Of a stretch of DNA of 64,000 nucleotides, positions 34,099 to 41,376 are shown in pieces. The stretch spans positions 1,918,267 to 1,982,266 of the forward strand of contig JAJEJU010000025.1 in assembly GCA_021390615.1 (NCBI GenBank), written 5' to 3'. Below the pieces are notes generated by a model, which saw only the letters and a program-made list of their open reading frames with translations, was not told where the DNA came from and did no database searches. The translations under genes and the position numbers were made by a program. Position 1 is the first letter of the stretch. Every line of letters starts with the position of its first letter. This DNA comes from Rhodanobacteraceae bacterium ZG21-1 (GTDB taxonomy: Bacteria; Pseudomonadota; Gammaproteobacteria; Xanthomonadales; Rhodanobacteraceae).

Positions 34099-35046
34099 AT
34101 GACCTCAAGCCGCCTGCGCCGCGTCCTACTGTTCGGACTCCTGGGCCTGATCCTGCTGACCGGCGCCGCCGCATGGATCAGCGAGTGCCTGCTGACCGGC
34201 CCGAAGCCTGCCGCGATCGGCCCGCCGCCGCCCGATCTGCATGGCGAGCAGGTCTCGTTCGCCAGCGCCTCCGGCGCCACCATCCACGGCTGGTACGCGG
34301 CCGGTGCCCAGGGCGGCGGGGCAGTCCTGCTGCTGCACGGGGTGTACTCCAATCGCCTCGCCATGCTGCCGCGTGCGCGCTGGCTGCACGCGCTGGGCTA
34401 TGCGGTGCTGCTGATCGATTTTCAGGCCTCCGGCGAAAGCTCCGGCGACGCGGTCACCTTCGGCTGGCGCGAGGCCAAGGATGCCGCGGCGGCGGTCGCC
34501 TACCTGCGCAGCCGCGCGCCGGGCGAGCGTATCGGCGTGATCGGCACCTCGATGGGCGGCGCCGCAACCCTGCTGGCCGATCCGCCGCTGAGCGTCGACG
34601 CCGTGGTGCTCGAGCAGGTCTACCCCACCATCGACCAGGCCACCCGCAACCGCATCGCCATCTACCTGGGCAGCCACATGACCTGGCTGGCGCCTGCGAT
34701 GCTGACGCCCACCTCGTGGCGTCTCGGCCTGCGCCCGGAACAGTTGCGCCCGATCGAACGGATAAGCGCCTTCGCGCCGCCGAAGCTGATCGTTGGCGGC
34801 GATGCCGACCGGCATACCCTGCCGACCGAAACCATGGCGATGTATGCCGCGGCCGCCGCGCCCAAGCAGCTGTGGATCGTGCATGGCGCCGAGCACGTCG
34901 ATCTTTACCACTACGCCGGCGACGACTATCGACAACGCGTCGGCGCGTTTCTGCAGCGGTGGCTGCGCCCCAACGACGACGCTGCCGCCAAGGGCGCCGC
35001 TGCATCGCCCGAGAACCCGGTGGCCACGCCGGAGACCCGCCCCTAG
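34099..35046 (+). CDS. Membrane-anchored alpha/beta hydrolase
   Basis: 315 residues. An N-terminal signal-anchor helix (residues 8-28) is followed by a periplasm-facing alpha/beta hydrolase domain. The oxyanion segment is LLLHGVYSNR, the nucleophile is Ser151 in GTSMGG, the acid is in VGGDADRHTLP and the histidine in HGAEHVDLYH. All triad elements are in order, so an esterase or peptidase-like activity is expected with unknown substrate. The stop overlaps the convergent ATP-grasp gene's stop by 4 bases. Confidence 0.83.
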   Translation: MTSSRLRRVLLFGLLGLILLTGAAAWISECLLTGPKPAAIGPPPPDLHGEQVSFASASGATIHGWYAAGAQGGGAVLLLHGVYSNRLAMLPRARWLHALGYAVLLIDFQASGESSGDAVTFGWREAKDAAAAVAYLRSRAPGERIGVIGTSMGGAATLLADPPLSVDAVVLEQVYPTIDQATRNRIAIYLGSHMTWLAPAMLTPTSWRLGLRPEQLRPIERISAFAPPKLIVGGDADRHTLPTETMAMYAAAAAPKQLWIVHGAEHVDLYHYAGDDYRQRVGAFLQRWLRPNDDAAAKGAAASPENPVATPETRP

Positions 35047-35780
35047 CGGATCGTCACGGACGCCCGGCGAATCACCTGCAAGGCAAGCGCCGCATCGCAA
35101 CCGTACAGCCCGGCTCCCCAGGCGGCATTCAGTTCGACGCAGGCCCAGCCGGCATCCTCGATATAACCCACGTCAAGCACCGTGGCCTGCGGCAGCTCCA
35201 CCTGCGAATCCTGCAGCAGCGCGTGCACGAAGTCCTGCATCGCGCGATCTTCGTCGGGCGTGCTGGCGAAGCCCGACGCCTGCTGCGGCTCGCCATGGCG
35301 CGCATAGATCGAATAGGTCAGCAGCCGGCGATCCAGCACGAAGCAGCGAAACTCGAGGCGCCAGCTGACCACGTCGGCAACCAGCACCGGCATGTCTTCG
35401 TCGTAGCCCTGCGGCAGCTCGCTGCCGCGATAGACCGCCGCCGGAAAGCTCTTGTCGTTCGGCGGCTTGATGAAGGCCGGATGCCCGATGTCCCTGGCCT
35501 CGCCCAGCGTGGTCAGGGCGATCCGGCGCTGCGCGTAACGGTACGGAAGCCGCACCAGCCAATCCTGCGGCGGATCAAGCAGACGCACGCCCAAGGCTTC
35601 GGCCAGCGTCGGGCCGAACAGTGCTTCGACATAAAGCACGATATCGTCTTCGATGCCTTGCAGCGACGGCGGCACGTGCCAGCCGCTGAGCCGCTCGATC
35701 CTCCAGCCCTCGCGCGCAGCTGCCTTCCACAAGGCTTGGGTATCTTCGCTATGGCGTGGCGTCAGCACCAGGGTCGGCAT
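35043..35780 (-). CDS. ATP-grasp domain protein (DUF4343-like)
   Basis: 245 residues. The pattern is that of a small ATP-grasp protein: an N-terminal Rossmann-like strand (TLVLTPRHSEDTQALW), GHPAFIKPPNDKSFPAAVY (ATP-binding lysines), VVSWRLEFRCFVLDRRLLTYS, and the C-terminal metal-binding VLDVGYIEDAGWACVELNAAWGAG. Members ligate a carboxylate to an amine or similar, but none of this group is well characterised. The ATG at 35780 begins the strand. No ligase partner is nearby. Confidence 0.75.
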   Translation of the reverse strand: MPTLVLTPRHSEDTQALWKAAAREGWRIERLSGWHVPPSLQGIEDDIVLYVEALFGPTLAEALGVRLLDPPQDWLVRLPYRYAQRRIALTTLGEARDIGHPAFIKPPNDKSFPAAVYRGSELPQGYDEDMPVLVADVVSWRLEFRCFVLDRRLLTYSIYARHGEPQQASGFASTPDEDRAMQDFVHALLQDSQVELPQATVLDVGYIEDAGWACVELNAAWGAGLYGCDAALALQVIRRASVTIR

Positions 35781-35869
35781 GACTGGCTTGCTCCGTTTCA
35801 GGTATCGGGAGAACCCGGCGTGGCTGGCTTCGGCATAAGTGAGCCGCGCAGGCCTGCCGAATCCGAGAT

Positions 35870-36235
35870 GAGCACCCTACAGGCCGCTGGGCAACCGGAT
35901 CACGCAAGGCCGCTTCAAAAAGCCGCAGTGTAGCGACGGTCGCCGAACAACCGGCTGCGTCGACACTGGTGCCGCAGCTGCGACTTGAGCTCTCCGAGCT
36001 GTTCCGGTTGCCGGCACAACGCAAGCTCCAACTGACGGTATGCGTCCATGCTCGATACGGGCCAGCTGCAGCAGGCCGGCCGCCGTGACCAGACGGGCGC
36101 CATCACGGGAAGGGAAGCCGTCGCCGCGACAGATCAGCGCAGGCCGCCACACCGCCGCGCCGCCATGATCGAGGCAACCGCCGAAGCTGGCTGCTGCCCG
36201 ACCGGCGATGCCGGCCTGCCCGCCGTCTGCCATGC
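35870..36235 (-). pseudogene. Frameshifted relic of a SPINDLY-type O-GlcNAc transferase (GT41)
   Basis: Three minus-strand frames together spell the C-terminus of a SPINDLY/OGT-like protein. The first is WRPALICRGDGFPSRDGARL and VTAAGLLQLA (compare the family LPVLTCxGxxFxSRVAxSLLxAxGLPEL). Then, in another frame, MDAYRQLELALCRQPEQLGE and the LFGDRRYTAAF end (compare DAYExxALxLAxxPxxLxxLRxxLxxxRxxxPLFDTxRFxxxLE). A third frame continues FEAALRD after the stop at 35915. At least two frameshifts separate them, and no N-terminal part exists, so the gene is dead. It lies between the ATP-grasp gene and the patatin gene. Confidence 0.55.
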
Positions 36236-36304
36236 GCTGGCCTTACACTGCCGCGCCACGACCGCCCACGATGGGTGGCCTCTTGCTTGCCGGTGCCTCA
36301 CGAC

Positions 36305-37228
36305 ATGATGCTGCGACGACGCCTACGCCACCTGTTGCCCCTGTTCGCCGCGCTGGCGCTGGCCGGCTGCTTTCACGACGCCAAGCCAAGCCCACCGCCG
36401 CCGACCACGCCCACGGCGATCGCGCCAGCCAAGCTGCGCATCGGCCTCGCCCTGGGCGGCGGCGCCGCCAAGGGCTTCGCGCATATCGGCGTGATCAAGA
36501 TGCTGGAGGCCAGCGGCATCCATCCGGACGTGGTGGCCGGCACCAGCGCCGGCAGCGTGGTGGGCTCGCTGTACGCCAGCGGCATGGATGCGTTCCAGCT
36601 GCAGGAGAAGGCGATCGCGCTGGACGAATCCAGCATCCGCGATGTGCGGCTGTTCTCCGGCGGCCTGGTGCAGGGGCAGAAGCTGCAGGACTACGTGAAT
36701 CAGGCCGTCGGCGGCCAGCCGCTGCAGTCCCTGCATAGGCCGTTCGCCGCCGTGGCCACCCAGCTGGAAACCGGCGAGCGCACCGTGTTCGTGCGCGGCA
36801 ATACCGGCCAGGCGGTGCGCGCCTCAAGCAGCATCCCGGGCGTGTTCGAACCGGTGGAGATTGCCGGCAAGCATTACGTCGACGGCGGCGTGGTGAGTCC
36901 GGTGCCGGTGGACGCGGCGCGCCAGCTCGGCGCCGACTTCGTGATCGCGGTGGACATCTCCAGCAAGGCCGACGGCAGCAACCCGGACAACCTGGCCGGC
37001 ATCGTCGGTCAGGCGATCACCATCATGGGCCAGCGCCTGGGTGCGCAGGAACTGGCGCGTGCCGACGTGGTGATCCGCCCGGCGGTGGGCATGATCGGCG
37101 CGGCCGATTTCTCGCAGAAAGACCGCGCCATCCTGGAAGGCGAAAAGGCCGCGCTGGCCGCCATTTCGCAGATCCGCGCCAAGCTCGCCGAGCGCGAAGT
37201 CTCTTCAGCTAGACTAAATATTAATTAG
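36305..37228 (+). CDS. Patatin-like phospholipase lipoprotein
   Basis: 307 residues. The N-terminus is a lipoprotein signal with lipobox LAGC (Cys22), then a proline-rich linker. The patatin domain follows, with the anion hole GGGAAKGFAH (51-60), the nucleophile Ser81 in GTSAGS, and the catalytic Asp in YVDGGVVSP. It should be a membrane-tethered lipid acyl hydrolase of the RssA-like type. Two ATGs (36305, 36308) start it; 36305 is used. The last codons (SSARLNIN) are read from AT-rich DNA, suggesting the original 3-prime end was replaced when the adjacent AT-rich segment arrived. Confidence 0.85.
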   Translation: MMLRRRLRHLLPLFAALALAGCFHDAKPSPPPPTTPTAIAPAKLRIGLALGGGAAKGFAHIGVIKMLEASGIHPDVVAGTSAGSVVGSLYASGMDAFQLQEKAIALDESSIRDVRLFSGGLVQGQKLQDYVNQAVGGQPLQSLHRPFAAVATQLETGERTVFVRGNTGQAVRASSSIPGVFEPVEIAGKHYVDGGVVSPVPVDAARQLGADFVIAVDISSKADGSNPDNLAGIVGQAITIMGQRLGAQELARADVVIRPAVGMIGAADFSQKDRAILEGEKAALAAISQIRAKLAEREVSSARLNIN

Positions 37229-37955
37229 CGCGCACTATTACACACGCCGATACTTAATAGACCATTTTAGCCATCGAGCTTTCTTGGATGACAATTTTAT
37301 TGTGGCATCTCATAGGAAAAATATGCACCCTGATATTACTGTACCGCTTAGCTGGACCTGCGTCGACTGGCATCCTGATGAGACTTGGAAGAAAGTACTT
37401 CTACCTCGCCTCGTAGAACATGGAGCATTAGAGGCCAGATTGGACCGAAGCGTATACGTGATTCGTTTGGCGGGTAATTTTGCAATCAGCTATCCCAAGG
37501 GCGAATCACCCGCTGTCTATATAGGCGAAGGCAGCTTTGGTAGCCGAATAGCATCTCACAAAAAGTGGGCAAGACTGCTGGAAGAACTCGTTGGAGAATT
37601 TAGCTTTCAAGTTTGTATAGCCACTCCACGCGTAAAGAATCAGGATAAGACTTATCGAGATTGTGAAGCCGCGCTACTCCAGAGATTCGGTGAACGCTTT
37701 GGCACTGCCCCGTTATGGAACAAACAATTTGAGAGACGGCGGTTCCCACACCACCAATATAGTCGCGAAAAACTTGATTACGTAATAGGAAAGCGTAACG
37801 GTGCGAAGTACCATTGGGCGTTGAAACCAATGAAAGCCTCACCTTTCTTTGAAAGCTACAGTAAAACTCATCTCTGATCGGCGCCGGCCAGCATTTATGC
37901 CTCACTGGCCTTCGCGCATGTACAACTACTGCCGTAAATCTGAATTAGTAAAATC
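37205..37955. other. AT-rich island, probably acquired DNA
   Basis: Base composition drops sharply here. By hand count GC is 23/60 at 37201-37260, 28/60 at 37381-37440 and 31/60 at 37501-37560, against 39/60 at 36481-36540. The island spans the last codons of the patatin gene, one GIY-YIG-like gene, and the intergenic DNA up to the last codons of the MBL-fold gene. I see no flanking direct repeats, integrase or transposase. Confidence 0.65.
37323..37877 (+). CDS. GIY-YIG-like protein in an AT-rich island
   Basis: 184 residues from ATG 37323 (AGGA five to six bases upstream); a TTG at 37284 is an alternative. The catalytic layout of a GIY-YIG nuclease can be traced: VYVIR (44-48) for the GIY strand, VYIG (65-68) for YIG, then Arg75 in GSRIASH, Glu115 in RDCEAALLQRF, and Asn133 in PLWNKQF. 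The first motif is degenerate, so nuclease activity is unproven. Codon use and base composition differ from all neighbours, and no partner gene is in the island. The C-terminus is basic and aromatic. Homing endonuclease, restriction-type nuclease and defence roles are all open. Confidence 0.65.
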   Translation: MHPDITVPLSWTCVDWHPDETWKKVLLPRLVEHGALEARLDRSVYVIRLAGNFAISYPKGESPAVYIGEGSFGSRIASHKKWARLLEELVGEFSFQVCIATPRVKNQDKTYRDCEAALLQRFGERFGTAPLWNKQFERRRFPHHQYSREKLDYVIGKRNGAKYHWALKPMKASPFFESYSKTHL

Positions 37956-38943
37956 ACAGCGTCCAGCGCGCGCCGATCGGCAGCAGGCGGAAGGCTTCTT
38001 CGGCCACGCCTTGTTCGCGCAGCGCCTGCTCCAGCAGCGCCGGTGGTTCGTCCAGGGCTTCGTCGGCCAGTTCGAAGGCGCCCCAGTGGATCGCCAGCGA
38101 ATGGCGGCAGCCGAGTTCGCGATGCAGCTGCACCGCCTGCGCCGGGTCCACGTGCTGACCCTGCATGAACCAGCGCGGCGCATAGGCGCCGATCGGCAGC
38201 GCCGCCAGGTCGGGCGGCCCGAGCCGCTGGCCGATCTCGGCCAGCCGCGCGGCGTAGCCGGTGTCGCCGGCGAAATAGAAACGGAAGCCGTCGTCCGCCT
38301 GCATCACCCAGCCGCCCCATAGCGAGCGGTTGCGGTCCCACAGGCTGCGTGCGCTCCAGTGCCGCGCCGGCACGAAGGTGAAGGTAGCCGAGCCGATGCG
38401 CACCTGCTGCCACCAGTCCAGCTGCTGCACACGCTTCAGGCCTTCTCGCTCGAACCAGGGGCGCAGGCCCAGCGGCACCAGGAAGGTGGCGTTCGGAAAA
38501 CGCCTGGCCAGGCGATGCACGCTGTGGCGGTCCAGATGGTCGTAATGGTTGTGCGAGATCAGCACCACGTCGATCGACGGCAGCGCCTCGATCGCGGCCG
38601 GCACCGGCGTGCGCCGCCTGGGGCCGGCGAAGCGCAGCGGCGAGGCTCGCTCCGACAGCGCCGGATCGGTCAGTACATGCAGGCCGGCCTTGCGCAGCAG
38701 CACGCAGGCATGGCCCAGCCACCAGGCCGCCTCGCCCGGGTCGCTGAAATCCGCCGGCTGCCACCAGCGCGCACGGAAGGCGTCATAGCCCTCGGCTGGC
38801 GGCCGCGGCAAGCCCTCCGCGCGACGCTCGCGGCGCCAGCGCTGCAGATCGCCGGCGCCGCGATCCTGCGGTTCCGGATTGTCGAAACCGTCGGCGCGGT
38901 GATGCGGCAGGGTGGGGTCGTAGTAGGGATTGGTCCAGGCCAT
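37954..38943 (-). CDS. MBL-fold metallo-hydrolase (NAPE-PLD/UlaG-like)
   Basis: 329 residues of the metallo-beta-lactamase fold. The metal motif HNHYDHLD (HxHxDH) is intact. Further metal histidine and aspartate positions are in GDTGYAARLAEIG, and the C-terminal histidine in HSLAIHWGAFELADEAL. The N-terminal arrangement (WLGHACVLLRKAGLHVLTDPALSERASP) is like bacterial relatives of NAPE-phospholipase D and of L-ascorbate 6-phosphate lactonase, so a phosphodiesterase or lactonase is possible. The start at 38943 fits the family. It is next to the AT-rich island but has normal composition. Confidence 0.85.
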   Translation of the reverse strand: MAWTNPYYDPTLPHHRADGFDNPEPQDRGAGDLQRWRRERRAEGLPRPPAEGYDAFRARWWQPADFSDPGEAAWWLGHACVLLRKAGLHVLTDPALSERASPLRFAGPRRRTPVPAAIEALPSIDVVLISHNHYDHLDRHSVHRLARRFPNATFLVPLGLRPWFEREGLKRVQQLDWWQQVRIGSATFTFVPARHWSARSLWDRNRSLWGGWVMQADDGFRFYFAGDTGYAARLAEIGQRLGPPDLAALPIGAYAPRWFMQGQHVDPAQAVQLHRELGCRHSLAIHWGAFELADEALDEPPALLEQALREQGVAEEAFRLLPIGARWTL

Positions 38944-38997
38944 GCCGCCGTCCGCGTCGGAGAGTCATGCGCAATCTGGGGCGGAAGGGCGGCGACT

Positions 38998-39585
38998 TCA
39001 ATCGGTCAGAAGTCGGCTGAGGTGCCGATAGCGGTGGCCGGCGAGCAGCCGTTCGCCGTCGACCGCGAAACCCAGCCGCTCGTACAGGCGCTGCACGCCG
39101 GGCTTGTCGTGATCCACCAGCAGGCCCACCCGGCACTGGCCGAGCGCGATGGCCCGCGCGTAGACCGCCTCGATCATCTGCACGGCCAGGCCTTGCCCGC
39201 GCTGGCTGGCCGCGACTGCCAGCGCATCGAGATAGAACTCGTCCGGCGCGCTCTCGACCTCGTGCTCATAGTCTCCTTCAGGGTCGCGCCGGCGCAGCAG
39301 TTTCAGCACTGGCTCGACCAGAATCGCTTCCTGCGCGCCCGGGTAGGCCAGCGCCACCGCGGCAATCTCGCCCGCGCGTTCCAGCACCAGCGCATGCTGG
39401 TGGCTGTAGCGATTGCCGCGCGCCGCATACAGCTTGGCGAACAGCGGCCACGCCGCCATGTGCTCGCTGGCGCCGGCCAGTTGGAGGGCGAGATGGTCGA
39501 TCGCCTCGACCAGCAGGGGCACCACCTGCGCGGCATCGCCGGCACGGGCGCGGCGCGCATGAAACAGTTCGGCATTCGTCGGCAT
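38998..39585 (-). CDS. GNAT-family N-acetyltransferase
   Basis: 195 residues. The acetyl-CoA-binding motif A is visible: DALAVAASQRGQGLAVQMI, with the Q/R-x-x-G-x-G/A core. Motif B is in GVQRLYERLGFAVDGERL. The substrate is unknown. The start at 39585 (MPTNAELFHARRA) is chosen because the fold begins there; the longer frame upstream has no GNAT features. It lies upstream of the MBL-fold gene on the same strand with 54 bases between, so an operon is possible. Confidence 0.82.
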   Translation of the reverse strand: MPTNAELFHARRARAGDAAQVVPLLVEAIDHLALQLAGASEHMAAWPLFAKLYAARGNRYSHQHALVLERAGEIAAVALAYPGAQEAILVEPVLKLLRRRDPEGDYEHEVESAPDEFYLDALAVAASQRGQGLAVQMIEAVYARAIALGQCRVGLLVDHDKPGVQRLYERLGFAVDGERLLAGHRYRHLSRLLTD

Positions 39586-39953
39586 GGCTGGGAGCCTGTT
39601 CTCGTGGCTGCATCGCTCGCGCCCCAAAGCCGGATTCTGCTGCGCAGCGGAATGATCTGCACAAAGGGCCGAAGCGCGAAGCAGTGTATGCCGATGCACG
39701 ATACGCGGATCGGCCCGGCCTGGATGTCGACCACCCGACTCAGAAGCGCCGCGCGCCGATCGGCGCGACGCACTTCGGCCGTTTCTCGCGCAATCCACGA
39801 CCGGGACCTTGGCGGCGGCCGGTCCAGGCAGCGAGAGCGCAACCTATCGGCGGCTCGCACGACGGCCAGGCAAAGTCCGCTCATCCGACACCTTCGCGGC
39901 ACGGCACGCCATGGGCGTTGACGTACTGTGCGATGCACAGTATGGTGTGCCAC
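39586..39953. promoter_or_regulatory. GNAT / PadR divergent control region
   Basis: 368 bases between divergent starts. The right end holds the PadR palindrome. The rest has no supported gene, and its Arg-rich frames look like shadow translations. The GNAT promoter should lie near 39600-39680, which is slightly less GC-rich. Confidence 0.35.
39924..39942. promoter_or_regulatory. Perfect palindrome, likely PadR operator
   Basis: TACTGTGC-GAT-GCACAGTA is a perfect 8-bp inverted repeat 12 bases upstream of the PadR start. PadR-family regulators commonly bind such short dyads over their own promoter, so autorepression of the PadR/HAAS pair is the likely role. Adjacent TATGGT may be the -10 element. 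Confidence 0.65.
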
Positions 39954-40292
39954 ATGGTCAACACCGACATCTTCGCCAAACTGGAACTGGAGCTGCGCCG
40001 CGGGGTGGTCGTGCTGGCCGCGCTGTCGCAGCTGCGCACGCCGCGCTACGGCTACGAATTGCGCCAGTCGCTGGCGGACAAAGGCATGCCGATCGAAGAG
40101 GGCACGCTGTATCCGCTGCTGCGCCGCCTGGAAACGCAGGGCCTGCTGAAAAGCGAGTGGAAGGTCGAAGACGGCTCGCCGCGGCGCTACTACGCCCTGA
40201 ACGCGGACGGCCGCAAGCTGCTGAAAAAGCTCACGGAGTCCTGGCAGGGCATGAACGAAGCCGTGAGCCGGCTGACCAACGAGGAGGGGTGA
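39954..40292 (+). CDS. PadR-family transcriptional regulator
   Basis: 112 residues of the PadR-s2 type: a winged HTH (LRTPRYGYELRQSLADKG, EEGTLYPLLRRLETQGLL) with the wing in DGSPRRYYALNADGRKLL and a short C-terminal helix for dimerisation. Two upstream in-frame ATGs lie inside the palindrome, so ATG 39954 is taken as the start. Its TGA overlaps the next gene's ATG as TGATG, showing coupling to the HAAS-domain membrane protein, a common PadR partner. Confidence 0.9.
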   Translation: MVNTDIFAKLELELRRGVVVLAALSQLRTPRYGYELRQSLADKGMPIEEGTLYPLLRRLETQGLLKSEWKVEDGSPRRYYALNADGRKLLKKLTESWQGMNEAVSRLTNEEG

Positions 40293-41224
40293 TGAACGCG
40301 AACGAGGTGATCGAGTCCTATATCAACGACGTCGCCGTGCTGCTGCCGCGCAAGCAGCGCAATGACGTCGCCTTCGAACTGCGCGCCCTGCTCGGCGAAG
40401 AACTGCAGGGCCGCGCCGAGGCGGCGGGACGGGCTGCGGACGCGCCCATGGCCCTCGAGCTGCTGCAGGGCTTCGGCCGGCCGCGGGACATGGCGGCGCG
40501 CTACCGGTCACCGCTGACCATCATCGATCCGGCCGACGGACGCAGTTTTCTGCGCGCGGCCTCGATCGGCATGGCGCTGATCTGGGCGGCCGGCCTGCTC
40601 GAGCTGCTGCAGCGCCCGGCCGATGCCGCCGGCGGCCTGCTCGGCGCGCTGGCCCAGTGGTGGACCGGCGCCGTGGTCGCTTCGCTGTGGTGGCCGGGCC
40701 TGCTGGTGGTGGGCTACGGGCTGGCCTGCTGGATCCGCCAGCGCCGGCCGCAGGCGCCGGAATGGGTGCCGCGCAAGAGCGACCGCATCTACGGCGGGCG
40801 GGTCGCCCTGGTGATGGCGATCTTCGGCATGGCGGCCGGCATCTTCCTGCTGGTCCATCCCCACTGGATACTCGACACCGCGTTCGGCGGACGTGCCGCG
40901 CCGGCGGCCTACCAGGCGCTCACCTACACCGACGGCTTTCTCCGCTTCCAGGCGCCTTGCCTGCTGCTGTTGCTGCTTTTGAACATCCCGCTGTTCGTCG
41001 CGGTGCTGCTGAAAGGGCACTGGTCGACCGGCCTGCGCGGCCTGCAGATCGGCCTGAGCGTGATCATGTGCGCGATGCTGGCCTGGATCGTGTTCGACGG
41101 CCCGGTGATGATGACGGCCCGCAGCGACCAGACGGCGAAGTCCCTGGTGATGCTGATCGTCGTCATCACCCTAGTCGATATGGGCATCAAGCTGTACCGG
41201 CGAGTCAGCCCGGCGCCGCGCTGA
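40292..41224 (+). CDS. HAAS (DUF1700)-domain membrane protein
   Basis: 310 residues. The N-terminal about 70 residues are the helical HAAS domain (IESYINDVAVLLPRKQRNDV, FELRALLGEEL), a cytosolic sensor-like module. Six or so transmembrane helices follow, with charged loops. Such proteins usually sit behind PadR regulators and are thought to sense the membrane or signal to PadR, but the mechanism is unproven. It starts within the PadR stop (TGATG). Confidence 0.82.
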   Translation: MNANEVIESYINDVAVLLPRKQRNDVAFELRALLGEELQGRAEAAGRAADAPMALELLQGFGRPRDMAARYRSPLTIIDPADGRSFLRAASIGMALIWAAGLLELLQRPADAAGGLLGALAQWWTGAVVASLWWPGLLVVGYGLACWIRQRRPQAPEWVPRKSDRIYGGRVALVMAIFGMAAGIFLLVHPHWILDTAFGGRAAPAAYQALTYTDGFLRFQAPCLLLLLLLNIPLFVAVLLKGHWSTGLRGLQIGLSVIMCAMLAWIVFDGPVMMTARSDQTAKSLVMLIVVITLVDMGIKLYRRVSPAPR

Positions 41225-41376
41225 GTGCTTCGAGCCGGCGAGCTCCGTGCCGGCCCGCACGCCGGGCACGGCACGGCCGCAAGAGCTCGCGTTCTTCGCA
41301 TCGACCTTCTCGCACTTGGAGTCACGCGACTCGAGCTGCTAGCTTGCCGATACCCATCGACACCGCGAGTACGCCC

